NCBI GenBank assembly: GCA_029378245.1
Contig: JARKIF010000019.1
Location: 62,001 to 126,000, forward strand
Source: Roridomyces roridus
Taxonomy: Eukaryota > Basidiomycota > Agaricomycetes > Agaricales > Mycenaceae
Direction: 5' to 3'
DNA: 64,000 nt
The notes under the pieces were generated by a model. It was not told where the DNA came from. It ran no database searches and was given only the letters and a program-made list of their open reading frames with translations. Both the position numbers and the translations under genes were made by a program. Position 1 is the first letter of the stretch. Each line of letters starts with the position of its first letter. Positions 35,145-46,178 of the stretch are shown piece after piece.

Positions 35145-36172
35145 ATGAACATAATGCTCACCGAGCTCATCATCGCGATCGTGCTCGCGTCCTCGGCGTC
35201 GGCGAGTTGCCTCCACGGCACGTCCTTCATGCCGCGTGAGGAAGGCCAGGTCCCGATCAGGTTCGTGTCCTACCCGCCCTTGCGCCTCCGCTAACATGTC
35301 TGTCGGCCCACCAGCAAATTCGGGTATACCGGACTGCAGGGTCCGCTCAACTGGGCAGGCCTCGACGCCGCCAACATCGCCTGCCGCACAGGCAAGACCC
35401 AGTCGCCCATCTCCATCGACGACTCGATCGCGTATGCAAAGTCTGCGCCCAAAGTCGAGATCATGAACGTCAAGGAGACCGAATTTGAGAACCTCGGGAC
35501 GACACTGGAGGTCGTCATCGAGGGGAAGACGACTTCGAGGGCAAGGAGTTTATGCTGCGGCAGTTCCACCTGCATACGCCTAGCGAGCATCGTATCAGGG
35601 ACGAGTATTTCCCGCTGGAGATGCACATGGTCCACGAGGCTGAGGGTGCGTTTGCGTTCGTGCCGTTTGTAAGTTTTCAACTAACAAGATGGTCAGACAA
35701 ATCGATCGCGGTCCTTGCTATCCCCTTCCAACTCACCGAAGACGGGTCGACGACCGAGCTTCTGACCAAGGCCACCGAGAACATCGAGGACGTCAGGGAG
35801 CCGGGCACAGCGACCAAAACGGGGGAGCTCGACTTTACCGAGCTCATCATGGCGATTGAGAAGGGCCCGTTGTTCCAGTACACCGGCTCGCTGACGACGC
35901 CGCCTTGCGCTGAGGGCTTGACGTTCCTCGTCCTGGAGAAGCCGCTGGCGCTCAATGTCCAGACGTACAACACCCTCAAGAGTGTCATCCGCTTCAACTC
36001 CCGCTACACGCAGAACCACCTGGGCCAGGATAACCTGTTGGCTAGTAGTGCGAAAGTCGCGGCCAAGGAGGATGGCTGCATGCATTCGACTGCCGGCATG
36101 CAGATGGTGAGCATGGAAAAGGTCGTTAACCATTGCACCCACATGTGCAAGCACAAGCAGTGGTATCACTGA
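35145..36172 (+). CDS. Alpha-type carbonic anhydrase, secreted; one-base frameshift
   Basis: Zinc enzyme hydrating CO2 to bicarbonate. Exons 35145-35260, 35315-35645, 35697-36172. The N-terminus NIMLTELIIAIVLASSASA is a signal peptide. SKFGYTGLQGPLNW and TQSPISID are the alpha-CA start. Zinc-binding His residues are in QFHLHTPSEH and in EMHMVHEAE; FQYTGSLTTPPCAEG is the family's C-terminal signature. One base is missing near 35531 (acgacttcgagg; a codon for Phe is expected before EGKEFMLRQ), so the three exons sum to 923 nt, one short of 308 codons. Cys pairs near the C-terminus (NHCTHMCKHK) suggest a secreted protein. Either a recent pseudogene or a sequencing error. Confidence 0.85.
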
Positions 36173-37026
36173 GCGGAGAAATTTGCTGGCAATTTTCATG
36201 GGACAGTCGGGTTTTCGTGCATGGGCATTGCTGGAAGGACAATAGAGTATATTCTGTAGCCGTCCAGTTGTTGTTAGTCCGCGTTAGTCCGGCCTGGTCA
36301 TTGGTGAGCAAGATTTGTATTGTTTTCCAATTGCGGGAAGATTCAGGACGAGTGCAGAGAACGGGTCGCTGTGCCTGTTGAGACCAATCTGAATGCAGAG
36401 CTGAAGACTCAGGAGCGTGTTAGGATAGGCAAGTCAAACAAAGCACAACTTTGAAGCGCATCTTGACCGCCGTGACCTTTTCGTCCGGCGCCTTGAACTC
36501 CGTTGGCCTCTGAACGTGCCTCCGTACAGCTCCGTACTTGCTGGGCAAACAAGATTTGCAGCACGATCGTCGTCCCATCACAACTCGCATCATTCAACCG
36601 CCCTTACCGACGCATCGCCCTTTCCGGAAGCACTTGCTTAACAGCTCTCGCCAACCCCACGACTCCCGGCCGCCACTTTAGTTGCGACTCCCGACACCAA
36701 GAATAACGCAGTGCAACAGCACAATGGCCAAAAGCAGCAAGAAAAATGTATTGGTCCTACGGGCCATGTGTTTTAGCGTGGAAGGAAGGAAGGAAGGAAT
36801 GAATACACGGCACGGTCCCACGCAGGAACGCCGGGGTCCAGGAATTATCCCGGTGTACACGCACTACCTAATTATTGTACACCATCGTCCCTGGGCCTCC
36901 ACCATACTCCCTAGCCGAGCTCACGACACGCCAATGCAACGCACACTCAACGGCCGCTGTAGAACTAGGAGAATGTGGGAGAAGCAAATAAAATTCATCG
37001 TCGATAGGCATATGCCTGCACATGGT
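36173..37026. other. Intergenic and probable 3' flank of the LINE
   Basis: No supportable gene. A GGAA microsatellite at about 36779-36799 (TTCC repeats on the minus strand) could be the tail of the LINE that lies upstream on the minus strand. Confidence 0.4.
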
Positions 37027-38718
37027 CTATCCTCCCCTGTACACGGGAACTAGATAGAAGATTTTTAGAACCTCGTACGCGAATTTTGCCACCATCGCAA
37101 TCGTCGCCCTCGGATATATCAGTGCGCACAGGAATTGAGTGTCGGTCATCTCCGTGTACATCTGCGCTAGTAGTGAGTTGCGCAGCTGTACGACGAGGAT
37201 GGACGCCGTGCATTCCAGGAGAGCGTGCTCCGGCGTTTCGACTTTGTTGTGGCAGAGACGGCACAACCTCCGTTCTCGTTCGAGACGGGGGTGAGCGTGG
37301 TCTACGTAGCGCAACACCTCCACTCCCAGCTGGTGAGTTGACATGAGGATAGAAGAGACGGCCTCCCTGTGAGATTGTGTCGGCACCATGGATAGGTAAT
37401 GCCGCATCGTTGCAGTCACTTGTGCGGGGGGTTTGTTCTTCCGAGGTTCTAATCTTCCTCTTAGTAGATAGAGCTTGTGCGACGTGTCCACGAGAGCCTG
37501 GAGCCATTGTAGACAGCATTTTTCCAGGAGCTCTGAGTACTTCTCGACTTCCTCGTGTGTTGTATCGTGCGTGAGCGGTAGCGGTGGGCAGGCGAACGGT
37601 AAGCGTGAGATTGCTGTGGCCAAGTCCTTTGCCCACGATCGCTTCCTTGGGAATTTTGCAGCCAGTTCGATTGAGCTGTCCAGCGCCGCGCGAGCATACG
37701 AAGAACGGGGAAGTTTTAATAAGTACGCTAGGTACCCGAGGAGCACCCGAACACGCCGAGGGCGCAGGGGCATGATACCTGTCTCCGTGAATAAGACAGC
37801 CACAGTGGATCTCGAGTGGACATTGAGCATTTGCCTCAGAAAGTTCAGTTGAATCTTGAGGAGCGGCTTCACGTGTACATTCTCGGAGTCGGGCATGACT
37901 TCGCACCCATGAATCAGGTGGCAGTCGACGCGTGCCATGTAGAGGATCTTGAGCTGCTTCGGTGTCAGCCGTCCAGTCGCGTCTTCGGTGCCCATAATTC
38001 CGTGTCCACTATAGCGGGCAGTGCGCGCCTTCTCGAGGTAGTGATCCGCGAGAAAGCGTTTTGGCTCCGATGAGAAGTTAATTCCCACGTATTTCTCTTT
38101 CGTCTTGACCTCTAATGCAACATTGCCTATCGTGAGCTGGAGGGGAGGTGCATTCGCCGAGGCGCCAATAACCATTAAGATGGTCTTTACGAGGTTGATG
38201 AGGACAAAGCTAGTCGCGCACCATCTCTCCAGCGTCTTCAGCTTCCTCTGTAACCCTCTCGATGACAATGACATCAATATGAGATCGTCGGCTTGGGCAA
38301 GCAACGAGATGAGTGCTCCGGGTAGCTGCACGTCGTCGCAGTCAGGGTCCATCCTCAGGTCCGAGAGGAATAGATTCCAGAGTATCGGAGAGGCGGGGTC
38401 ACCGGTAAGCACACCCATCATGGCCTTGAATCTCTCGGACTCCATGTCTCCGTGTCGTACATAGTACGCCATCTCCCGGTACAGCATTCGTAACCAGTCA
38501 AAGAGGGGTCCTCCTACACCCATTCGCGTCAGCTTGAGCCATAGCGTGGGTTGGTCCGTGGACGGGAAGGCGTTGGAGAAGTCGACAAACGAGATATAGA
38601 TTGTCTTGCCATGAGCGCGAGCCCACTCCTTCAGGCACCGAAGAATAAAGGGGTTGTTGTTGGTGCGGTAGCCCTGACGAAACCCGTTTTGCCAAGGTGG
38701 GATTTTGAGAGATGTCAC
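37027..38718 (-). mobile_element. 5'-truncated non-LTR retrotransposon (LINE) reverse transcriptase
   Basis: A single open frame of 563 residues. RT motif A is SFVDFSNAF (43-51), motif B region GDPASPILWN (106-115), motif C AQADDLILMS (141-150) with the catalytic Asp pair. The tail carries a CX2CX7HX4C zinc-knuckle-like motif (CRLCHNKVETPEHALLEC). The start PPWQNGFRQGYRTNNNPF is internal to the usual RT domain, so endonuclease and upstream ORF are missing, typical of 5' truncation during target-primed insertion. Catalytic motifs look intact. The truncated end lies about 100 bp upstream of phosphate transporter 1, so the insertion shortened or replaced its upstream region. Confidence 0.88.
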
Positions 38719-38826
38719 AGCAATTACCCGACTTGGAATACACGAACGTGTGTCCCAAAGTCCGTTAAGTAGTCGCGACGGGATGTGGCCGCCGTCATTT
38801 CCTCTTCTCCCGCCGTTCTCTCAAAA

Positions 38827-40654
38827 ATGAGCGCCGACGTGTTTGACGAAAGCAACCTTACCGAGGCTGAGCGTTCCAACGAGTCCCGATGGATGCTCAC
38901 CTGGCCCGAGTTGAAGCTGTTGTTCATTGCTTCCAGTCAGTCTTTCTCTCCAAACCTCCTTTCTTCGGGACTGACGCAAAATCCGCAGTGGGTTTCTTCA
39001 TCGGTATGCAAACAATTCTGGCTTGGCGCAATTCATCTCAGGCTGGTTCTTAGACGCTTATGATCTATTCAATATCAATCTGGTCGTGGTTATCCTCAAC
39101 GTTCTTGATAATGGCAAACTTTCGGGTACGATCAGCACTATCCCTTTGCAGGGTGGTGTTCTCAAGGCTGCTGCCAACATCGGATGTGTCTTCGGCCAAA
39201 TTGGCTTCGGTTTGGCTGGTGATGTCTTTGGTCGCAAGGCCGTCTATGGGATTGAGATGATGCTCGCGACGCTCGCCACCATCCTCATCATTGCGGGCCC
39301 TCTCTCCCTGGGCAACAACCTCTTCACATACATCACGGTCTGGAGAGCGATTATGGGGTATCGGTATCGGTGGGTAACGTTCAATCCTTTCTTTTACTTC
39401 GCTTACCCTCCAATAGGTGGTGACTACCCCATGTCCGCATCTGTTGTTGCTGACCGTGCCAACTTGCGTCGCCGTGGTACCATGGTCACCTTCATCTTTG
39501 CCATGCAGGGATGGGGTGCTTTCGTTGGGGGTTCGTATTCAACGTTTCTCGTTTTCCACCTTCTCATGACCTTGACAGGTATCGTGTTCATCGTCCTCCT
39601 GGCGATCTACAAGAAGGGCATCCACTACCACGGCCACGTTGGCCAGCTCAACTCGGTCTGGCGTATCTACACCGGTATCATCCTGATTCCCGCCATTATC
39701 GCCATCATCCAGCGCCTGATGATGAAGGAATCTACGCGTATGAAGGGTGTCCAGGCCATGCGTGAGGACCCGTCTCTCATCGCCAAGGGCAAGGTCGCCG
39801 GTATCAAACTGGAGAAGGGCGGCTCGGACTCGGACTTGAGCGTCGACAAGCAGTCCGAGGAGGCCGCCGGCGTCGCTGCGACCTCGGCCGCCCGTGCTGC
39901 CGCATGGCGCGACGCTCGCGAGTACTTCTCCGAGTGGCGTCACATGAAGATCCTCATCGGCACCACCATGTCCTGGTTCCTCCTCGACATCATCTTCTAC
40001 GGTATTTCGCTCAACCAGTCCATCTTCATTTCCGCCCTCGGCCTCGCCAACTCCAAGGAGCCTTGGGAGTACCTGTGGCAGCAGGGTGTCGCCAACATCA
40101 TCATCGCCATTGGTGGCTTCCTTCCCGGTTACTACTTCACCCTTTTCACCATCGAGTACCTCGGCCGCAAGAACATCCAGATCATGGGTCTTACCATGAA
40201 CGCGCTCTTGTTCGCCATCATGGCGGGCAAGTACAACACCCTCAAGCATCACAGCTCGGGCCTCATCGCGTGCTTCATCTTCCTTCAGTTCTTCTTCAAC
40301 TTTGGTGCCAACGCGACGACTTTCGTCATTCCCGCCGGTAATTACACCGTCTTTTCTTTCTTTGCCCGGCACTAATCACCAATTACAGAGGTCTACCCCA
40401 CTCGCGTTCGTGGCTTCGGACACGGTCTCTCCGCCGCCTGCGGAAAGTGCGGTGCCATCATTGCCTCGCTGGCTGTCTCCATCATGAGCACCAACGTCGG
40501 CCCGCAAAACGTGCTGTGGCTCTTCTTTGGCATTGCTGTCATCTGTATCCCCTTCACGTTCCTCATCCCCGAGACCAAGGACCGCGACGCGGACGTCATC
40601 GACCTCGAGGAGCGTCGTGCCGCCGCCCTCGCCAACCACCACGAAAAGGCTTAG
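38827..40654 (+). CDS. PHO84-type inorganic phosphate transporter 1, one extra base
   Basis: Major-facilitator proton/phosphate symporter of the plasma membrane. Exons 38827-38935, 38989-39003, 39042-39369, 39417-39530, 39579-40337, 40389-40654. Family features: [32 protein letters not shown] (the PHO84 signature GGDYP), [31 protein letters not shown] and a final PETKDRD. One G is extra in the run at 39356-39359 (atggggtatcgg; transporter 2 reads ATG GGA ATC GGT ATT G), so the spliced frame is +1. Retaining the next 47-nt intron restores the frame, adding 16 residues before GGDYP. Either a sequencing error, a pseudogene, or a form that depends on intron retention. Tandem paralog of 41638-43493. 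Confidence 0.85.
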
Positions 40655-41637
40655 ACTGCATGGCATGCCACGAACGCTTTCGCAATGACCCTCATGCTTG
40701 TTCAGTGCAATTGATTCTACCTCTCTACATACTTAGTATTTATCTCTTCCTGCTTTACAACCTCTCGCTCGTTTACACATACATATTAGACACTCGTAGT
40801 ACTGCGATATAACCTTTGTATCGGATAGTCGACTCGGCATTACATCTTGTGCTAATTTCTCGAGTGAACATGGACCGTCTCGGCATCTCACGTACGTTTG
40901 GATGCGTTGGCTACTACATTACGGGCAAGCGACATTTCCTGCTTGAACTTCAACTCCCACTTTCACTCGAGAGACGGGCGCCTGCGAGAGATCCTACCGC
41001 GGAACCACCAGCCTGCAACAACTGCGAGTCCGTTTGCGCCGTAGCAGGACCTCAGTTTCTATGGTCGTGTGCCATCCTCTGTCCGAATCACAACGAGCCA
41101 CCCCATCGTCTATACTGGAGATTCGGATGCAGCAAGAAGCCAGAGTATCGCGAGGATTTGCAGGGACATGTGAAAGGCGTTGGAGGTGAAGGGTACGTGG
41201 TTGCTTTGGCCTCCTTCTCCGCGACTTGTTTTCGGAGCGTAGCGCACGGTGTGGAAACAACGGAAGAAATACCAACCGAAACAAATTTCCTTCCGCTCCG
41301 AAACCCAACCGGAGGCAAGATCGCCTGTTGGCTCCAGCGATCACTTGACGACTCAACGTTGAACCACGGCTCTTGAGCTGCATTGAGCTTAGCTTGAGCT
41401 TTCCTACTCTTCTAACGCCACGAATACAAGAAACGCATGCTTCCCTTGGCCTTCTCGCTGCGAAGACGGACCTGAAGAAGATCAGAAAAAAATCCAGGTC
41501 GCAACGGCGAAAAAAAGGCATTGGTCCTGCAGCCATGTGCAGATGTCACTCAGGATTTACCCGGCTTGCTTTAAGTACTGTGCTGCCGAAACTCGTCTCC
41601 GACTTGGTTCCTCCCTTTTACCTCCATCTCCCAAAAA
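40655..41637. other. Intergenic between the two phosphate transporters
   Basis: The longest open frame (40816-41376, +) has no recognisable features, no fungal-type introns and a composition unlike neighbouring genes. Nothing supported here. Confidence 0.5.
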
Positions 41638-43493
41638 ATGACCGCCGACGCGTTTGACGAGGGCAACCTCACCGATGCCGAGCGCTCCAATGAGTCCCGC
41701 TGGAGGCTCAGCTGGCCCGAGTTGAAGCTTCTGGGCATCGCTTCCAGTACGTCTTTGTACTACAACCTCTTCTTGCTCAACGCGACAACAGTGGGCTTTT
41801 TCATCGGTACGAGACCACAAGGATCCTATTCAGCTCTATTCAAATCAGCTCCCAGATGCCTATGACCTCTTCAATATCAATCTCGTCGTGGTCATCCTCA
41901 AGTGCGTTTCCCGTTGTGTTCTGTCGGAAATCACTGAACCCGTCTCGTAGCGTCCTCGTCAACGGCAAGCTTTCGGGTACGATCAGCGACATCCCTCTCC
42001 AAGGCGGTGTCCTGAAGGCTGCGGCGAACATTGGTTGTGTCATTGGGCAGATCGGGTTCGGGTTGGCTGGCGATGTCTTTGGACGAAAGGCCGTCTATGG
42101 ATACGAGATGACGGTCACCTCGATTGCGACTGTCATCATTATCGCCGGCCCTCTCTACCTGGGCACCGGCCTCTTCACCTACATTACCATCTTCCGAGTG
42201 CTCATGGGAATCGGTATTGGTGAGTATCGATTTATGTGGCCTCCACTGTCGCTGATCCAGCTGCAGGTGGGGACTACCCAATGTCGGCCTCCGTCGTCGC
42301 AGACCGTGCCAACATCCGTCGTCGTGGGACCATGGTCACCTTCATCTTCTCTATGCAGGGATGGGGCTCGTTCATTGGCGGTATGTTTTCGGCTGTTTCT
42401 CGTCTTTGTCCACATTCTCATACCTGGCTAGGAATTGTCTTCATCGTCCTTATGGCGATCTACAAGAAGGGCATTCATTTCCACGGCCACATCAGCCAGC
42501 TCAACTCGGTCTGGCGTATCTACACCGGCATCATCCTCATCCCTGCCATTGTCACCATCATTCAGCGCAGGCTGATGACTGAATCCACGCGCATGAAGGG
42601 TGTTCAGGCTATGCGCGGGGACCCAACTCTCGTTGCAAAGGGCAAGGTCGCCGGTATCAAGAGCCTGGAGAGCGAGAGCTCCAGTGTCGACAAAGAGGTC
42701 GAGGATACCGGTGTCTCTGCGACCTCGACCGCCCGGGCTGCCGCATGGCGCGACGCTCGTGTGTACTTCTCCGAGTGGCGTCACTTCAAGATCCTCATCG
42801 GCACTACCATGTCCTGGTTCCTGCTCGACATCATCTTCTACGGCATCTCGCTCAACCAATCCATCTTCATTTCCGCTCTTGGCCTTGCCAACTCCAAAGA
42901 CCCTTGGGAGTACCTCTGGCAGCAGGGTGTCGCCAACATCATTATCGCCATCGGTGGCTTCCTCCCCGGATACTACTTTACCCTTTTCACCATCGAGTAC
43001 CTCAGCCGCAAGAAGATTCAGATCATGGGTCTTACCATGAACGCGATCATTTTCGCCATTATGGCGGGCAAGTACAATACCCTCAAGCATCACAGCTCGG
43101 GTCTTATCGCGTGCTTCATCTTCCTTCAATTCTTCTTCAACTTTGGTGCCAACGCGACGACCTTTGTGATCCCTGCGGGTAATTACCTCTTCTCTTCCCC
43201 TTTCCTAGCGCTAATCCTAAGTTGTAGAGGTCTACCCCACTCGCGTCCGTGGCTTCGGACACGGCCTATCTGCTGCCTGCGGAAAGTGCGGTGCTATCAT
43301 TGCCTCGCTCGCTGTCTCCATCATGAGCACCAACGTCGGCCCACAAAACGTGTTGTGGCTCTTCTTTGGCATCGCTGTCATCTGTATCCCCTTCACGTTC
43401 CTCATCCCCGAGACCAAGGACCGTGACGCGGACGTCATTGACCTCGAGGAGCGTCGTGTGGCCGCTGCCGCCGCTGGCCACGAAAAGGCTTAG
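41638..43493 (+). CDS. PHO84-type inorganic phosphate transporter 2
   Basis: Intact paralog of transporter 1. Exons 41638-41746, 41792-41806, 41856-41901, 41951-42219, 42267-42380, 42432-43178, 43228-43493; 522 codons, 521 residues. Same signatures ([81 protein letters not shown]). It has one intron more than transporter 1, inside the first repeat (after VVVIL). The exon junction in helix 1 gives FFI-DAYDLF, four residues shorter than transporter 1 (FFIGWFLDAYDLF), so either helix 1 is shortened or a cryptic short exon was missed. The 15-nt second exon is conserved in both copies. Tandem duplication, same strand, 983 bp apart. Confidence 0.92.
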
Positions 43494-43742
43494 CTAGACT
43501 GTAGCACTCTCCTTCGTCCAGTGTGGACTTGACCTCGACTAGAAAGGGCACTACATACGGAATCGCTAGATCGCGCCCGATCTTCTAACTAATGCATGTA
43601 GTACGAATCGATGTATCGCCAGAAAGATAGACGCCCGAAGTCACTTCTGTTCCTGCATGGTCGAACCAAACCCGTACTGCAAGGTCTCTAGATCTGACTG
43701 TGGAAGCACCGTGAGTACTGCAACAAGCCTCTCCATCGCAGT

Positions 43743-44920
43743 ATGTATCGAGTCTTTAGGACTTTGCCTGTTTCTTCTGCTCCTACCGTCCCAACACAAA
43801 CTCGGGCCTTCACTCCCAACTCTTGTACGATTTCCTATCCAAAGAGTTCTCAAGCAGCTACTACTACGATTTCTTTCAAACTCTGGGTATCGTGACGGAC
43901 AACCACCTCCGCATCCTCCTCGGGATGAACAAAGACGATCGATCGAGGTTCCTAGGGAGATACGTACCCAGTAGGCTCACGCCGTTTGGGTATGTACAGC
44001 TCCTGTCATGGATTGAGGAGTTTCGGAATGAGCACCCGGGGATTTCGACGATGGTGGTGAGGAGGAAGCATCCAAAGTTGGAGGCGTTTTTGGCGATGCC
44101 TGGTACTCGCCCCGAGTTGGTTGCGAGGAGTATGCGGTTACCTGTGGAGGAATATGAGGGTTTCGTGGTATGGCGTTCGATTTTTCACTTTCAACCATTG
44201 CGATTGATTTTCTTTTAGGATCGAATTGAAGAGGAACTGGATAACCAAAGAGGTTGCAAGTTGGAGGAGATCGTGGAAGCGGTATGTTCTTCAACTCAAC
44301 TCACACTGGGAGCAAAAGCCACCGCAGGTCAAGGAACCTTTGGGTGCAATGAATTGACCTTTCTCAAAGGTAACCCGTCTGTAAAGACAAAGGAGCAACC
44401 CAAGACGGGTTACCTTTGAGAAAGGTCAGTTTACTGCACTCTCTTGACCTGCGGTGGCTTTTGCTCGCAGTGTCAACCACAGTTGAATTTTCAACCGATT
44501 CAACCGCTCAAGATCTGCGACGACATGCCCATTTTCGCTGCATACGAGGAAGCGTGGCCGGTCAAGGTCATTCTCAAGCGTCTACTGGGAGAAGGGAAGA
44601 GAATCCCATGTCGCTTGTCCAACAGCTGCAGCGGGCGGCCAAGTTTTCAACAACGAAAACATCAATGTCCACGACTCGCACAATATTTGCACTACCACGG
44701 GCACAAGGTCGCTCCAGCTGCAAAAAAACTGCTGCGTTTACTCCGCATGGAGGAAGAACTCGCGCCGGCGTTGTGGCTTCTCAATGTCGACACGGATGCT
44801 CGATACGAGAAGATCAAGAGCTATAAGAGAGAAAAGAAATACGAGTTTCTTCGGGAGATGGAGAAGCTCGAGTTGAATCCAATTCAACGATTCGCGTTGG
44901 AAACGATTTTTGAGTTTTGA
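43743..44920 (+). CDS. Hypothetical protein, possibly mitochondrial; uncertain 5' frame
   Basis: I do not recognise the family. The start MYRVFRTLPVSSAPT at 43743 looks like a mitochondrial presequence, but its frame does not join the main frame (LYDFLSKEFSSSYYYDFFQTLGIV), so either one base is missing near 43830 or the real start is different. Exons: 43743-44167, 44219-44281, 44471-44920. The middle contains LTPFGYVQLLSWIEEF and VEEYEGFVDRIEEELDNQ; the last exon has PIFAAYEEAWPVKVILKRLL and ends KREKKYEFLREMEKLELNPIQRF. The second intron (44282-44470) is 189 nt instead of about 50 because it holds the hairpin at 44310-44466. Confidence 0.5.
44310..44466. repeat. Long hairpin (MITE-like inverted repeat) inside an intron
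   Basis: Outer arms 44310-44333 and 44443-44466 are perfect 24-nt inverted repeats (gagcaaaagccaccgcaggt / acctgcggtggcttttgctc). Inner arms 44355-44380 and 44403-44428 are perfect 26-nt inverted repeats. The segments between the arms also pair partly (gtgcaatgaa with ttactgcac). Loop 44381-44402. The intron acceptor gctcgcag overlaps the right end. It fits a small foldback element or MITE, or a structured intronic RNA. Confidence 0.75.
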
Positions 44921-45016
44921 AACTACCCTCCATGTGTTGTATGTAACAAAAGGTCCTTCACTCGCAGTACCTAGAAAAGCCTGAGCAAGTGCCAGGTTGA
45001 GAGACGAAAAAAAGCC

Positions 45017-45968
45017 TCACCTCCGTTCGCCAAAGTCGCCGAGACCTGGAATGATATACGCCTTGTCGTTGAGACCGAGATCTATCCAGCCCGTGATCTA
45101 GGACGCGTCAAACTTGTTGAAATGAGAATGAGGTCGGCACGTACCACCTTGAGTTGTGGGTATTTCGTGCAAAAGGTTCGCAGGCCCTCTGGCGAAGATA
45201 TCTACAAATGATGAGTGAAGAACCACGCAGGGAAATCGTTCGTACGAGGTTAATGAAGATAATGCGGTCCTCCGGAACACCGTGTTCAATGAGGACCTCG
45301 ACTGCCTTCATCGCCGAGCCACCCGTTGCGAGCATGGGATCCAGAAGGAGGACATATCGAGAAGCGATGTCTTGCGGGAACTTGGAGTAAAACAGCTTTG
45401 GCAGAGCCGTCTCTTCATCCTAAATGCCGCCGGGTGTGAACATTAAACAGATATTCCGAGCATGCTGCGACGCACCCGCTGGATGAGAATTTTTCCAATC
45501 CGCACGCTCCGACATACTTCGCGTAACCCGGCTTCCATCGCCTACGAAGAAATCACTGAGGCCTCCTCGTGTGACAGCGTCAGCCAGAGCGTACTTCACC
45601 GGCGCGGAGGATAGACACCCCGCAAATCTTGCCCTCAAAGCCCACACCCTGGTATGTTGCGCCCTGTCAAAATGCATTGCATGCTTGAGACAAGAGTAGT
45701 TATCCGAGAAAGCCCGGATGAATCGCACCGTCGGTGTCTCGACGACTTTTTTGACCACCGGGAGATGATTCAAACCTTCCTCGACGAGCAATCGGATGAT
45801 GCGATCCGAGTAGAAGAGAAAGTCGCCCCGGCTGGTGTCTTTCGATCGAATTATCGTGTAGAGCGCTTCCAGCTGGGCCGTCTGTGGGAGGGTGAAGACG
45901 GAGGGAGGAAGAGGGTTCATCTGCGACTGATTCGTGGCGGGCTGAGGCGGGGCAACGGGGGTGGTCAT
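45017..45968 (-). CDS. Uracil phosphoribosyltransferase (FUR1 type)
   Basis: Pyrimidine salvage: converts uracil and PRPP to UMP in the cytosol. Exons 45968-45729, 45663-45595, 45541-45476, 45419-45246, 45201-45145, 45097-45017; 687 nt, 228 residues, all exons in phase 0. Family features: YSDRIIRLLVEEGLNHLP, GKICGVSILRAGEAMEAGL, the PRPP-binding loop LLDPMLATGGSAMKA (about 150-164), HGVPEDRIIFINLI and the C-terminal uracil-binding segment WIDLGLNDKAYIIPGLGDFG. Intact. Start chosen at the first ATG (MTTPVAPPQPA); only a TTG lies further upstream in frame. Confidence 0.93.
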
Positions 45969-46178
45969 CGTGAGTCGTGTGAGTCGTCGGTCTAGCTCCG
46001 CGCGGTGGCGATGGACGCGGTCAAGAAGCTGCAAAGGTTGCACGCGGGCCAATCTGCGCCAGTGCGTTGATTGACAGTTTACACGGAGTTGCCTCGTTCG
46101 GACAGGCTAGCCAGCTCTAGACTCTTGGCGCACTTTTGGTTCAAATACAAGTACATACAGAATACACTCTTCATATTT

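Noticed and set aside
36721..37026. Small gene starting MAKSSKKN at 36724
   Set aside because: Resembles a ribosomal protein L29 start only in the first few residues, then runs into simple repeats; no support.
40816..41376. Protein-coding gene between the phosphate transporters
   Set aside because: Open by chance: no domain features, no introns of the local type, composition unlike neighbours.
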